A DNA stretch of 64,000 nucleotides from Streptomyces sp. NBC_01264 (lineage in GTDB: Bacteria > Actinomycetota > Actinomycetes > Streptomycetales > Streptomycetaceae): assembly GCF_026340675.1 (NCBI RefSeq), contig NZ_JAPEOX010000001.1, positions 6,324,001-6,388,000 on the forward strand. The letters are read 5' to 3'. Numbering within the stretch: position 1 is the stretch's first letter; each line of letters begins with the position of its first letter. Under the pieces are notes generated by a model. It was given only the letters and a program-made list of their open reading frames with translations. It was not told the origin of the DNA and searched no databases. A program made the translations under genes and the position numbers. This document shows, one piece after another, positions 17,235 to 24,424 of the stretch.

Positions 17235-17596
17235 CCGGCCCGCCCCCAGCGGACGAGCGCGGCCTGGCGGGCCTGCGACGAACGGGCCCGGCGGTCCCGC
17301 TCCTCCCCGGCCTCGTCATCCTGAAGCTTCAGAGCGGCCAGGAGGCGGGCCACAAGGGCGCGGTGCTGCCGCAGCTCCTGTACCAGCGGGTTGGCGACGT
17401 CCTGGCCCATCGAGCCCTTGACGACCAACTGGGCGTCCTGCAGCTCAGCGTGCATCCGCTCGATGAGATCGACCTCCCGGCAGGCGTCCTCGAGGACGCG
17501 CAGCTCGTCGGTACGGAGATCGTTCTCCTCCGTGATCACCTTCCAGAGGCGCGATCCCTGCAGGCCAAGCCCCACGGGCGGTTCGTACAGAGCCAT
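17231..17596 (-). CDS. Phage terminase small subunit, P27-like
   Basis: A 121-aa helical protein resembling P27-family (Terminase_4) small terminase subunits: LGLQGSRLWKVITEE at the N-terminus, a helix with DELRVLEDACREVDLIERM, then the family-like stretch GSMGQDVANPLVQELRQHRA and ARLLAALKL. Small terminases recognise DNA for packaging into phage heads. ATG at 17596 has AAAGGGGG upstream; a GTG at 17599 is also possible. No large terminase, portal or capsid gene is present in the element, so it would have to work with a helper phage or has been co-opted. The assignment is from pattern memory, not a search. Confidence 0.75.
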   Translation of the reverse strand: MALYEPPVGLGLQGSRLWKVITEENDLRTDELRVLEDACREVDLIERMHAELQDAQLVVKGSMGQDVANPLVQELRQHRALVARLLAALKLQDDEAGEERDRRARSSQARQAALVRWGRAG

Positions 17597-17608
17597 CACG
17601 GCCCCCTT

Positions 17609-17851
17609 TCAGGTCCTGAAAAACACAGCGCAATCAGCACGCAGAAGGTCAGGTGCTATACGGCTTCGATCCGGGAGAACCGGGGGGAGGGGGGTATTGC
17701 CCCAACCCTTGCGGGTGCCCCGGACGGACCGTGTGGCCCGTCCGGGGCTTCGGCGCTGGTGCGGCTCGAGGTAGCCGGCTCCGCACCATCGGTTCGACGC
17801 TCGTCGAGAGATCACGATGTCGATGCCGTTGACGCCGAGTTCGTGGGTCAC
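17609..17851 (-). CDS. Possible small ORF (low support)
   Basis: A frame of 80 codons starting at GTG 17851, which overlaps the stop of the upstream 275-aa gene by 4 nt (GTGA). The first part (THELGVNGIDIVISRRAS) looks protein-like, but the rest spans a strong hairpin at 17717-17748 and has poor codon character. It may be noncoding. Confidence 0.25.
   Translation of the reverse strand: MTHELGVNGIDIVISRRASNRWCGAGYLEPHQRRSPGRATRSVRGTRKGWGNTPLPPVLPDRSRIAPDLLRADCAVFFRT
17717..17748 (-). terminator. Hairpin between the 275-aa gene and TerS
   Basis: GCCCCGGACGG pairs perfectly with CCGTCCGGGGC around a 10-nt loop. It lies after the 275-aa gene and before the terminase-like gene, so it may terminate or attenuate transcription into the packaging-like block. 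Confidence 0.6.
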
Positions 17852-18675
17852 GCGCTGAGCGCCTGCGCGACGTAGGCCTCGGCGGTCCGAGGGGAGAGGG
17901 CTGACCGGTGGGCGTGGCCGGCGTTCCGCCAGAGCTCCACCTGGGAGCTGCGTTCCCTGACTTCACCGGGCGTTGCGAGGCTGAGGGTGAGCTGGTCCTG
18001 GCGCACGAGGTACACCCAGCGTGCGACGGGCTGCTGCCGCAGGTCCCGCCAGTCGTGCAGTACCGGAGCCATGCTCTGCCAGTCGCCGTTCATGACGGCC
18101 TGCACGGTGGGCTGAGGGAAGTGGGCGACGGCGAACAGGGCGTTGTCCCTGCCTCCGTCTCCTCCTGCGACGCTCACGATGTCGGCTCGGTCGTTGACGA
18201 GCTGTTCCAGCAGGGCAGCTGCTCCCTCAGCCTTGGTGTAGGCGGTCGAGTGGACGGGGTTGTTCCAGTCCAGTCGCGACGCCTCGATGAGGGAGGGGTC
18301 GTCGGGCAGCTTGGCCGCAGCCTTGGCGACGACACCGACCAGGGTGGTGAACTCCGCGACCAGGCCACCGATCCACTTGGGCACGGCGTCCTTCGTGGCG
18401 CTGATGAATCGCTGGTCGGCTTCCTCGGTGAATAGATCGGCGGCCCGCCGAGTGACGTCGGCGAGGCGGAGCTCCTCGGCGTGCTGCCGGATGACGGCGG
18501 CGGCTTCGGCTGCGGTGGCCGGGAGGGCCGGCCGTTCGGGGTCGGGGGTACGTGCGGTGTCGAGCACTGCGGTCTGCAGGCGCCGGGCTTCGTAGACGTC
18601 TTCGGGTACGGGCAGCTTCCGACGCTCGGCGGCGCGGACGGCCTTCTCGGCGTCGTTGACGCTGGCTCGGGACAT
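17848..18675 (-). CDS. Hypothetical element protein, 275 aa
   Basis: An Ala-rich, mostly helical protein, with a charged N-terminus (MSRASVNDAEKAVRAAERR) and a mixed C-terminal half. No domain, signal peptide or membrane segment is recognised. Its ATG shares one base with the stop of the 191-aa gene upstream (TGATG), so the pair is likely translated together. Lying between replication genes and the terminase-like gene, it may be a structural or packaging-related accessory; this is inference from position only. Confidence 0.75.
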   Translation of the reverse strand: MSRASVNDAEKAVRAAERRKLPVPEDVYEARRLQTAVLDTARTPDPERPALPATAAEAAAVIRQHAEELRLADVTRRAADLFTEEADQRFISATKDAVPKWIGGLVAEFTTLVGVVAKAAAKLPDDPSLIEASRLDWNNPVHSTAYTKAEGAAALLEQLVNDRADIVSVAGGDGGRDNALFAVAHFPQPTVQAVMNGDWQSMAPVLHDWRDLRQQPVARWVYLVRQDQLTLSLATPGEVRERSSQVELWRNAGHAHRSALSPRTAEAYVAQALSA

Positions 18676-19250
18676 CACGCGGCCTCCATGTCCTCGGTGG
18701 CCAGGGCGCTGGCCTGGTGGTCGTCGAGGTTGGCGATCGGGCTGGGCTTGGCGAGGAGGAACTGCATGCCGTGCTTGGTCTCCCAGAAGTCGTCTCCGGT
18801 GCCCGGCAGGCTGTTCCACTCCTTCGCGGCGTCGGCGAAGGCCGGCGTGCTGGCGGCGTACTGGTCGACGACTTCGGTCCAGCCGTAGGTGTTGGCGTGG
18901 GCGGCGACGGCCTGGGCGAGGGTGCGGTCGCCGTCGCGTTCGGCGCGCTGGAGCGTCTCGGCTGCGATGCGCGGGTTGTCGATGGCGGCGGCCCGGTCGG
19001 CGGCGTCCCGCCTGGCGAGGACGGTGCTGGGGTCCGCGGTGCCGGTGCTGCCGAACATCTTCCGGTTGAGCTGCTCGCGCCGACTGGACAGCTCGGCAAG
19101 TTCGGCCTGCCGCTGCTGCTCCAGCTGTTGGGCGGCCTGCGTCCAGGCCTTCGCGCACAGCACCTTCTTGGCGTGGTCGCTGTAGGCGCGGTTTGCCTGG
19201 ATGCGGTCGAGCTGCTGCTGGTAGCGCTCGCGGATCTGCTCGGCGTTCAT
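18675..19250 (-). CDS. Hypothetical coiled-coil protein, 191 aa
   Basis: The first 70 residues are a charged amphipathic helix likely to form a coiled coil (QIRERYQQQLDRIQ... and QQLEQQRQAELAELSSRREQ). The remainder includes AERDGDRTLAQAVAAHA and a GTGDDFWETKHG segment. The general look recalls uncharacterised proteins in phage structural clusters, but I cannot name a family. ATG at 19250 overlaps the stop of the 66-aa zinc-ribbon-like gene by 4 nt, and its stop overlaps the 275-aa gene. Confidence 0.75.
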   Translation of the reverse strand: MNAEQIRERYQQQLDRIQANRAYSDHAKKVLCAKAWTQAAQQLEQQRQAELAELSSRREQLNRKMFGSTGTADPSTVLARRDAADRAAAIDNPRIAAETLQRAERDGDRTLAQAVAAHANTYGWTEVVDQYAASTPAFADAAKEWNSLPGTGDDFWETKHGMQFLLAKPSPIANLDDHQASALATEDMEAA

Positions 19251-19447
19251 GAGGGGTTCCCTTCGGTGGCTTCGGGGTGGGGCTGGTGGTTGGGGCAGAT
19301 GGGTGCGTGGGCGTCGGTGCAGGGCCCGGCGGCGAGGGTGTGGAGCCGGGCCCCGCAGCCGTTGAGGCAGAGGCGGTACCGGCCGCGCCGGACCGGTGTC
19401 CCGCAGGCCTGGCAGAGCCGCGGTGGGCGGCGCCTGGGGCGGGTCAC
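19247..19447 (-). CDS. Small Cys-rich protein, 66 aa
   Basis: It starts at GTG 19447 with AAGGA upstream and reads VTRPRRRPPRLCQACGTPV, then CLNGCG and two more Cys, so it may bind zinc. It is linked by 4-nt overlaps to the genes on both sides (GTGA upstream, ATGA downstream), which is good evidence that it is translated. Function unknown. Confidence 0.65.
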   Translation of the reverse strand: MTRPRRRPPRLCQACGTPVRRGRYRLCLNGCGARLHTLAAGPCTDAHAPICPNHQPHPEATEGNPS

Positions 19448-19590
19448 CGCCCGTCCTTGGCGTACTTGTCCCGGTGGGCCCGGGTGGCGCGTTTGGGGCT
19501 GCAGGCCGCGCAGATACTTCGGCAACCTGAGGGGCTGTTGCAGAGGCTGCACATGCGCCCGCTGCGCTGCTTGTCCTGCTTGCGGCTCAC
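19444..19590 (-). CDS. Small Cys-rich protein, 48 aa
   Basis: GTG at 19590; the frame encodes VSRKQDKQRSGRMCSLCNSP...CRSICAACSPKR..., with a CxxC...C...CxxC layout typical of a small zinc ribbon. The stop overlaps the GTG of the 66-aa gene by 4 nt. It is the first gene of the run leading into the packaging-like block and lies just downstream of the iteron-like repeats. Confidence 0.6.
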   Translation of the reverse strand: MSRKQDKQRSGRMCSLCNSPSGCRSICAACSPKRATRAHRDKYAKDGR

Positions 19591-19646
19591 GCTCTGTTAC
19601 TCCGATCTGCGGGGCGTGGAAAAACGCTCTCTGTGTAGGGCCCAAG

Positions 19647-19836
19647 TGCGTACCCCCTGTTTGCGGGCAGGTTCGGGCCCGTTGACCTGCATCTCTGCTC
19701 GATCGGCGGGGGTACGCAGGGCTGCGTACCCCCTGCCCCCCTGAGGCCTGGGGCGGGGTGGGGGTACGCACTGCTGCGTACCCCTCTCGCATGGGGTCTG
19801 GCCTGCAGGTATGGCGTTCCCAGGTGGGGGTACGCA
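19647..19836. repeat. Iteron-like array of GGGGGTACGCA repeats
   Basis: Six copies of an 11-bp motif in alternating orientation: TGCGTACCCCC at 19647, GGGGGTACGCA at 19708, TGCGTACCCCC at 19723, GGGGGTACGCA at 19760, TGCGTACCCC(T) at 19775, GGGGGTACGCA at 19826. The middle four make two inverted pairs 52 bp apart. The array fills the 294-bp gap just downstream of the DUF927 gene. It could be the replication origin of the element or an operator for the packaging-like block. Confidence 0.75.
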
Positions 19837-19884
19837 CGTGGGGCGACCAGAGGGCCTGTTTTTCTACGGGGGTGGGGGGTGCTG

Positions 19885-21615
19885 TCACTCTCCGTCCTCC
19901 TCCGTGGTGGCGAAGACGCTCGGGTGGAAGACGTACATGCGGACCTTGGAGCCGTTGAGCTTGCGGCCGAGCAGGTAGGCCGGGCGGTAGGAAGGGCTCT
20001 CGATCAGGAGACCGCTCTCCCGCCAGCTGGGGATCACCGATTCGAGTTCGTACCCGGACCTCTTCAGCGTTTCCTTTAGCCGCTCGGGGAGGAGCCCGAT
20101 GGTGGGTTCTTCGTCGATGTGGAGGTCACGGCCGATCCATCCGCTGAACGGCTGCTCGTTCGCTGTGCCGGGCGCCCACAGCGCGCGTCGGTTGGCGGCG
20201 ACGTACTCGCGGACTACGTCCAACGCCATCTCGCCGCGGTTGTCGGTCTGGTCGGATACCGCGAACAGGCGGCGCCACACGTCCATCTGCGGGGCCGCGA
20301 ACGGGACGATGCCCCATTCGCTGGCGAGCTCGGCGGCCAGCGCCAGGCAGGCCACCAGGGGAGCCCGCCGGGCCGACATGTCGCTGTCGTACCGGTGAGC
20401 CTCCGTCAGGGCCTTGTGCCGGGCGGCCAGGGCCCGCTTGCCCGGTCCGGCGATGGCTTCGATGAGCGCTTCGATGAAGCGCGGGCCGGCGGTGCCGAAG
20501 TTCTCGGCGCATCCGTCGCGCACCTCGATGGCTGCGGATGCCGACTCGGCGCCTCCCGTTCCGAACGGGGCTTCCTTCACCGTCAGGACGCGGGCGCCGG
20601 CCCCCTGGTCGGTGGTAAAGGTGAGCACGGACTGTTCTCCGGTGGACACCATGACCGTCCGCCAGGGGAGCCCGGAGGGCCACCCGCCGCCGCGGGCCTG
20701 GCCGTGGTTCTTCGGGATGGAGTAGAGCAGGGCGTGCACCATCTCGGGGTCACGGACCAGCTTGGTCTCGTCGAATACCACGGGCAGGCCGTTGACCAGG
20801 TTGAGACGCTTCTCGGCGGCGAGCATCGTGGTGCGCCAGGAGTACATCCCGTCGGCCTTCTCGCTGGGGTCGGCCCAGACGCTCATCCCCCCGGCCGCGG
20901 CCGTCGTCTTGCCGCGGGTGGAGCGCCCGCTGATGTCGACGGTGAAGGAGTTGACGCCAACGAGCTCGAGGAGCGGGGCGGCGAGGCAGGCGTACAGCGC
21001 CATCTGCGCCGCCGGGTACGCCTCCATCCCCTTGATGGCGGCCTGCCAGCCCTCGAACGTCCCGGCCGGCTGATGGGCTGCAAGGGCTGGCTTCTGCTCG
21101 TCGTACTTGACCTCCACCCGGTGCGGGCTGTCCTGAGCGGTGACGAACGATCCATCCTTCTGCCAGCCGAGTTGGCGGGCCAGGTGGACGCGGGGGATCT
21201 TGCTGCGGTTGAGGGACTCGAACGCGGCCAGGTAGCGCTCGGTCAGCTTGGCGTCGGACTCAATGACGGGCAGGCCGGCGTCTCCGAGGGTGGCGACGAG
21301 GATGCGGCCCCGCCTGACCACGGACCGGGGGACGGTCCGGGTAACGACCCGGGACCCGTCCACCCACGCCAGCTCGACGGCCTGGTCCCCAATGGGGTCG
21401 ACGTACACGCAGTGGACGACCAGCGGGGCCCAGCTGATCCGCACGTCGACAAAGACGTCCTTGGAGATCTGCTTTTCGACCCACACGCCACCGTGGTTGA
21501 TGCTGTAGCCGGACGGCATCCGTACCCCTTCGGGTACGAGCCGCGTGTCCGACCATTCGGCGGGGGCGGCCTGCTCGTCCGTGTCAGGCTTCTCGAGGGT
21601 TGCTTCGGTGGTCAT
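19885..21615 (-). CDS. DUF927-domain replication ATPase
   Basis: A 576-aa protein with a DUF927-type P-loop ATPase: GRSTRGKTT near residue 230, and LPVVFDETKLV near 285 as a Walker B-like segment. The N-terminal 200 residues are a mixed alpha/beta region and the C-terminus holds a winged-helix-like stretch. DUF927 proteins act as helicase partners of primases in mobile elements. Its ATG overlaps the prim-pol stop by 4 nt, so the two are made together as the replication unit. Confidence 0.85.
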   Translation of the reverse strand: MTTEATLEKPDTDEQAAPAEWSDTRLVPEGVRMPSGYSINHGGVWVEKQISKDVFVDVRISWAPLVVHCVYVDPIGDQAVELAWVDGSRVVTRTVPRSVVRRGRILVATLGDAGLPVIESDAKLTERYLAAFESLNRSKIPRVHLARQLGWQKDGSFVTAQDSPHRVEVKYDEQKPALAAHQPAGTFEGWQAAIKGMEAYPAAQMALYACLAAPLLELVGVNSFTVDISGRSTRGKTTAAAGGMSVWADPSEKADGMYSWRTTMLAAEKRLNLVNGLPVVFDETKLVRDPEMVHALLYSIPKNHGQARGGGWPSGLPWRTVMVSTGEQSVLTFTTDQGAGARVLTVKEAPFGTGGAESASAAIEVRDGCAENFGTAGPRFIEALIEAIAGPGKRALAARHKALTEAHRYDSDMSARRAPLVACLALAAELASEWGIVPFAAPQMDVWRRLFAVSDQTDNRGEMALDVVREYVAANRRALWAPGTANEQPFSGWIGRDLHIDEEPTIGLLPERLKETLKRSGYELESVIPSWRESGLLIESPSYRPAYLLGRKLNGSKVRMYVFHPSVFATTEEDGE

Positions 21616-22508
21616 GGCGCTCCCGCAGTCGTGCGCCGTGCGGACGCAATGGTTCTCTGGGCTTCGGCCTCAGCCAGGCCACGGCGGACGGCCGCTTCTA
21701 CGAGCGCAGCCTCGGCATCGCAGGCCGCGATATGCCCGTCCATCACGTGCGCCCAGGCCTTTGCCGCAGCCCAGTACAGGCGGTCGTTGCGCGTGCCGTC
21801 GGGCGCCCCGAGCACGACGTTCACGAGCCCATCCAGGGCGGCGGTGGCCTTGTCGCCGGTAGGTACGTACTGGCGCGCGGGTCGGACGATCGGCGCGGGA
21901 AGCATCAGCTGGATCAGTTCCGCCGGGGCAGGCAGTACCTCGATCTCGCCGAGGGCGGGGTGAAGCACGTATTGGCCGCTGCTGCCCTGACTGCCAGGGC
22001 CGACGACGTAGCCGCCGGTACCGCGGACGTCGATCCCGGGGCCGAGTCGGCCGGCGCTGTTGGGGATGGTGACCCCGGCGGGGACGGCGAACCAGAGGTG
22101 GAACCCGCCGGACGGGGTGCAGACGGTGAGCGTGCGGGGCACCGTGAACCCGTGCTGGGTGGCCAGCCGGTTGAGTTCCGCGACGCCGTCCACGCCGTTC
22201 TTGCGGTCGAGATCGAGGCCGATCATGCGCCCGCCGCAGGCGATGCCGTATCCGTCCGCTCGTGGGGCGAGCTCGAACAGGCAACGGACATCAGCGGCAA
22301 CGGTGGTTGCGTCGTACACGCCGTGTCCCGGCTGACCGCACTGCCCTTTGCAGTTGTGGCCCCGCTGGTGGGGCGAGGGGATGGCGGGGACCTTGTTCCG
22401 GGTGGGGAAGACGGCGTTCCCTCGGGCCGCTGCCTGCAGGGCCTCACGGAAGGCTGACTGCCAGGCCGCGTACCGGGCGCCGTCGCGCTCCTTGGTCCAG
22501 GCGTTCAT
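21612..22508 (-). CDS. Bifunctional DNA primase/polymerase (prim-pol)
   Basis: A 298-aa AEP-superfamily prim-pol. The catalytic acidic pair GLDLDRKNG is near residue 98 and the SGGFHLWF motif near 133; a Cys/His-rich insertion HNCKGQCGQPGH lies near 51. In AICEs this protein is the replication initiator. ATG at 22508 was chosen because it overlaps the stop of the preceding gene (ATGA) and leaves the family N-terminus intact. It pairs with the DUF927 ATPase downstream. Confidence 0.9.
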   Translation of the reverse strand: MNAWTKERDGARYAAWQSAFREALQAAARGNAVFPTRNKVPAIPSPHQRGHNCKGQCGQPGHGVYDATTVAADVRCLFELAPRADGYGIACGGRMIGLDLDRKNGVDGVAELNRLATQHGFTVPRTLTVCTPSGGFHLWFAVPAGVTIPNSAGRLGPGIDVRGTGGYVVGPGSQGSSGQYVLHPALGEIEVLPAPAELIQLMLPAPIVRPARQYVPTGDKATAALDGLVNVVLGAPDGTRNDRLYWAAAKAWAHVMDGHIAACDAEAALVEAAVRRGLAEAEAQRTIASARRTTAGAP

Positions 22509-22750
22509 CGTGCCTCCCTCAGCCAGCCGGCGACCGTGATGATCGCGTCGAGCACGGGTTCGTCGTCGGCCCGGTGGAGTTCGCCGAGCTGGGCGATGTA
22601 CTCGGCGCGGTTGGGGTTGTTGTCCTGCCAGCACATGGCGCTGATCAGGGCGGTGAGGGCGGCGTGGCTGTAGTGGGTGATGGACTCTTCGGCGTGCTCG
22701 GGGCCGAGAGCTTCCTGCAGGAGGTCCAAGACGTGGCGGTCGTCGCTCAT
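22505..22750 (-). CDS. Hypothetical element protein, 81 aa
   Basis: A small acidic helical protein (MSDDRHVLDLLQEALGPEH...). No known domain. It overlaps its neighbours by 4 nt at both ends, so it belongs to the replication operon. Function unknown. Confidence 0.7.
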   Translation of the reverse strand: MSDDRHVLDLLQEALGPEHAEESITHYSHAALTALISAMCWQDNNPNRAEYIAQLGELHRADDEPVLDAIITVAGWLREAR

Positions 22751-23049
22751 GCGGCCACTGCCTCGGTGCGGAGGACGACGACGTACTCGGTGCCGCACGG
22801 CCCGGTCTTGACGACCGAGCGGACCAGCGCCAAGGGCGCGCGATGCAAGTGCGGGTGTCCGCAGCCGGGGCAGCGCTCGATCCGGATCTGGCGGTGCCAC
22901 TTCCGGGATCGAGACCTGTAGGTGTCGAGTCGACCCGCTACGCGCGGGGCTTGCTCCTGTGAGAGGCTGGGCGTAGTCGAACCGCCAGCCGCGGGGACTT
23001 TCGAAGAAGGGCTACTGCCGAGGTAGCCCTTCTTTGCGTTCTGGGTCAT
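22747..23049 (-). CDS. Hypothetical protein with CxxC motif, 100 aa
   Basis: The first 40 residues look disordered (KKGYLGSSPSSKVPAAGGST). The C-terminal part has CPGCGHPHLHRAPLA, a single zinc-knuckle-like motif, followed by a beta-rich end. 4-nt overlaps link it to the HTH gene upstream and the 81-aa gene downstream. Confidence 0.65.
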   Translation of the reverse strand: MTQNAKKGYLGSSPSSKVPAAGGSTTPSLSQEQAPRVAGRLDTYRSRSRKWHRQIRIERCPGCGHPHLHRAPLALVRSVVKTGPCGTEYVVVLRTEAVAA

Positions 23050-23315
23050 GAGGCTTCTCGGTCCTCCCCGGAGAGCAGACGAACGAGGTCTGCGGTGATG
23101 ACGACGCGGAACCTGCCGAGCGGAATTGTCTTGACGGGCGCATCTCCCCGCCTGATGGCGTCGTACAGGTAGGTCCTGCCGCAGCCGAGGGCCGTTGCGG
23201 CCTGGTCGATGCTGACGGTTGCCGGCCACTTCCGGATGTCGGACAAGGTGGGCGCGGAGACGTCATTAGCGGCACCTCGCTGGCGGCGGGAGCCAGCCTG
23301 CTTCGGGGTACTCAC
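23046..23315 (-). CDS. Excisionase-type HTH protein (candidate Xis)
   Basis: 89 aa. A winged helix-turn-helix of the HTH_17 kind is visible in ATVSIDQAATALGCGRTYLYDAIRRGD, followed by a GRFRVVITADLVRLL wing. Such proteins serve as excisionases or regulators. GTG at 23315 overlaps the stop of the preceding HTH gene. Confidence 0.75.
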   Translation of the reverse strand: MSTPKQAGSRRQRGAANDVSAPTLSDIRKWPATVSIDQAATALGCGRTYLYDAIRRGDAPVKTIPLGRFRVVITADLVRLLSGEDREAS

Positions 23316-23509
23316 GCTGCGGCTCCGTCCTGCTCGCCGTCCCAGCGGTCGAGCTTGTCGGGGTCGTAGAGCCATCCCTGGCCGCGCTTGACGGCGCCGG
23401 GGATGTAGCCGCTGTTTCGCCACCGTCGAACGGTGGCCGGTGCGACGCGGTAGCGGCGGGCCACTTCCTGGGTCGTCAGGTATTTGTCGATGCGTTCGGC
23501 GAGCGCCAT
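23312..23509 (-). CDS. MerR/excisionase-type HTH protein
   Basis: 65 aa: YLTTQEVARRYRVAPATVRRWRNSGYIPGAVKRGQGWLYDPDKLDRW is a complete HTH_17 domain. It is the first gene of the leftward replication operon, driven by the divergent promoter region at 23.5-23.65 kb. It is a candidate excisionase or copy-control regulator. Confidence 0.8.
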   Translation of the reverse strand: MALAERIDKYLTTQEVARRYRVAPATVRRWRNSGYIPGAVKRGQGWLYDPDKLDRWDGEQDGAAA

Positions 23510-23537
23510 TTCCGTTGACCTTTCATGGCTGAACGGT

Positions 23538-23651
23538 TGGATGTGCATCCACGACAACTGGGTCTGTTGTAGCACGGGTGTCATGGATGCGCAATCATGG
23601 GTGGCGTGGATGTGCATGCCCGTTGACTAGCGGTGGAATCGGGCATAACGT
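23538..23651. promoter_or_regulatory. Divergent promoter and operator region of the element
   Basis: Rightward promoter: TTGACT at 23623-23628, 17-bp spacer, TAACGT at 23646-23651; the start of transcription would fall on or near the GTG at 23658, so the mRNA is probably leaderless. Leftward promoter: TTGCGC at 23594-23589, 17-bp spacer, TACAAC at 23571-23566. GGATGTGCAT occurs at 23539-23548 (within TGGATG-TG-CATCCA) and 23608-23617, with a related GGATGCGCAATC overlapping the leftward -35. This looks like a regulatory switch. Confidence 0.7.
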
Positions 23652-23657
23652 CGGCTC

Positions 23658-24227
23658 GTGATTACCGACGCGGACCTCCCGACGCCATGGCGAACCGTTG
23701 CCTCGCCCATCGATCAGAAGCAGGCGACCGCGCTCGACGCGGTAGCTGGACTACAGACCGGCTTGGACGATCTGGCCCTGGTCTCTTGGGACTTGATTGA
23801 GAACGCCGACACGGGTCGGCGCATCATGCTGCGTATGGGATCTGGCGCCTCTGGGGTCGAGATCACGGGGATCTACGTCCCCGGCCCCAGCCCGGTTGGG
23901 ATCGGTGAGCTGCGGAACATTCCGCTGCCGGCCATCGAGGCAGCGGTCCGGGCTCGGACCGCGCGGGCGACAGCAGAGGTCGGTGCCGCCCTGGCAGCGG
24001 GCCTTGACGCCGACGAGGGTCCGCTTGGCAATCCCGCAGGCCCCAACGACACCCGCTTCTACGGCCGGCTCGCCCTGCGGTACCTGCGAGTCGCCGGTAC
24101 GTCGCACCGCCCGGCCACCGACTTGGCGAAGGAGGAAGGGGTCACCCCCCGGACCGTCCAGCGGTGGATCTCTCACGCTCGGGAGCTTGGACTCCTGCCG
24201 CCAGGACGGAAGGGGCGAGCCTCCTAA
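23658..24227 (+). CDS. Regulator-like protein with C-terminal HTH
   Basis: 189 aa, GTG start, probably leaderless. The N-terminal 120 residues have no known domain; the C-terminus has a DNA-binding helix-turn-helix (HRPATDLAKEEGVTPRTVQRWISHARELGLL). Divergent from the replication operon, it is likely the controller of the operator region between them. A hairpin terminator follows. Confidence 0.75.
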   Translation: MITDADLPTPWRTVASPIDQKQATALDAVAGLQTGLDDLALVSWDLIENADTGRRIMLRMGSGASGVEITGIYVPGPSPVGIGELRNIPLPAIEAAVRARTARATAEVGAALAAGLDADEGPLGNPAGPNDTRFYGRLALRYLRVAGTSHRPATDLAKEEGVTPRTVQRWISHARELGLLPPGRKGRAS

Positions 24228-24240
24228 TCGCTGCACACGT

Positions 24241-24270
24241 GGGCCCCGTGGCGTACCTGCTGCGGGGCCC
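24241..24270 (+). terminator. Terminator of the HTH regulator gene
   Basis: GGGCCCCG pairs with CGGGGCCC and is followed by TTTACC, a good intrinsic terminator in the rightward direction. Confidence 0.7.
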
Positions 24271-24394
24271 TTTACCGTCGTTACCTTGCAGGTCACGGGG
24301 CCCTACCTCCCCCGCTACCGGGGTAAAGAGGTCCCGCTACTTTGGGGGCCTCGAGGAGGGCGTGCCGAACCTCGGATCGGGGGTGCCGGAAGGG

Positions 24395-24424
24395 GCCGGG
24401 TAGGGCCCCTCCCCGCTACCCGGC
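24395..24424 (-). terminator. Terminator overlapping the FtsK stop
   Basis: GCCGGGTAG pairs with CTACCCGGC; the stem includes the stop codon of the FtsK-like gene and would end the leftward transfer operon before the convergent regulator. Confidence 0.6.

Noticed and set aside
19647..19836. CRISPR array
   Set aside because: The repeats are only 11 bp, alternate in orientation and have unequal spacing; no cas genes are present.
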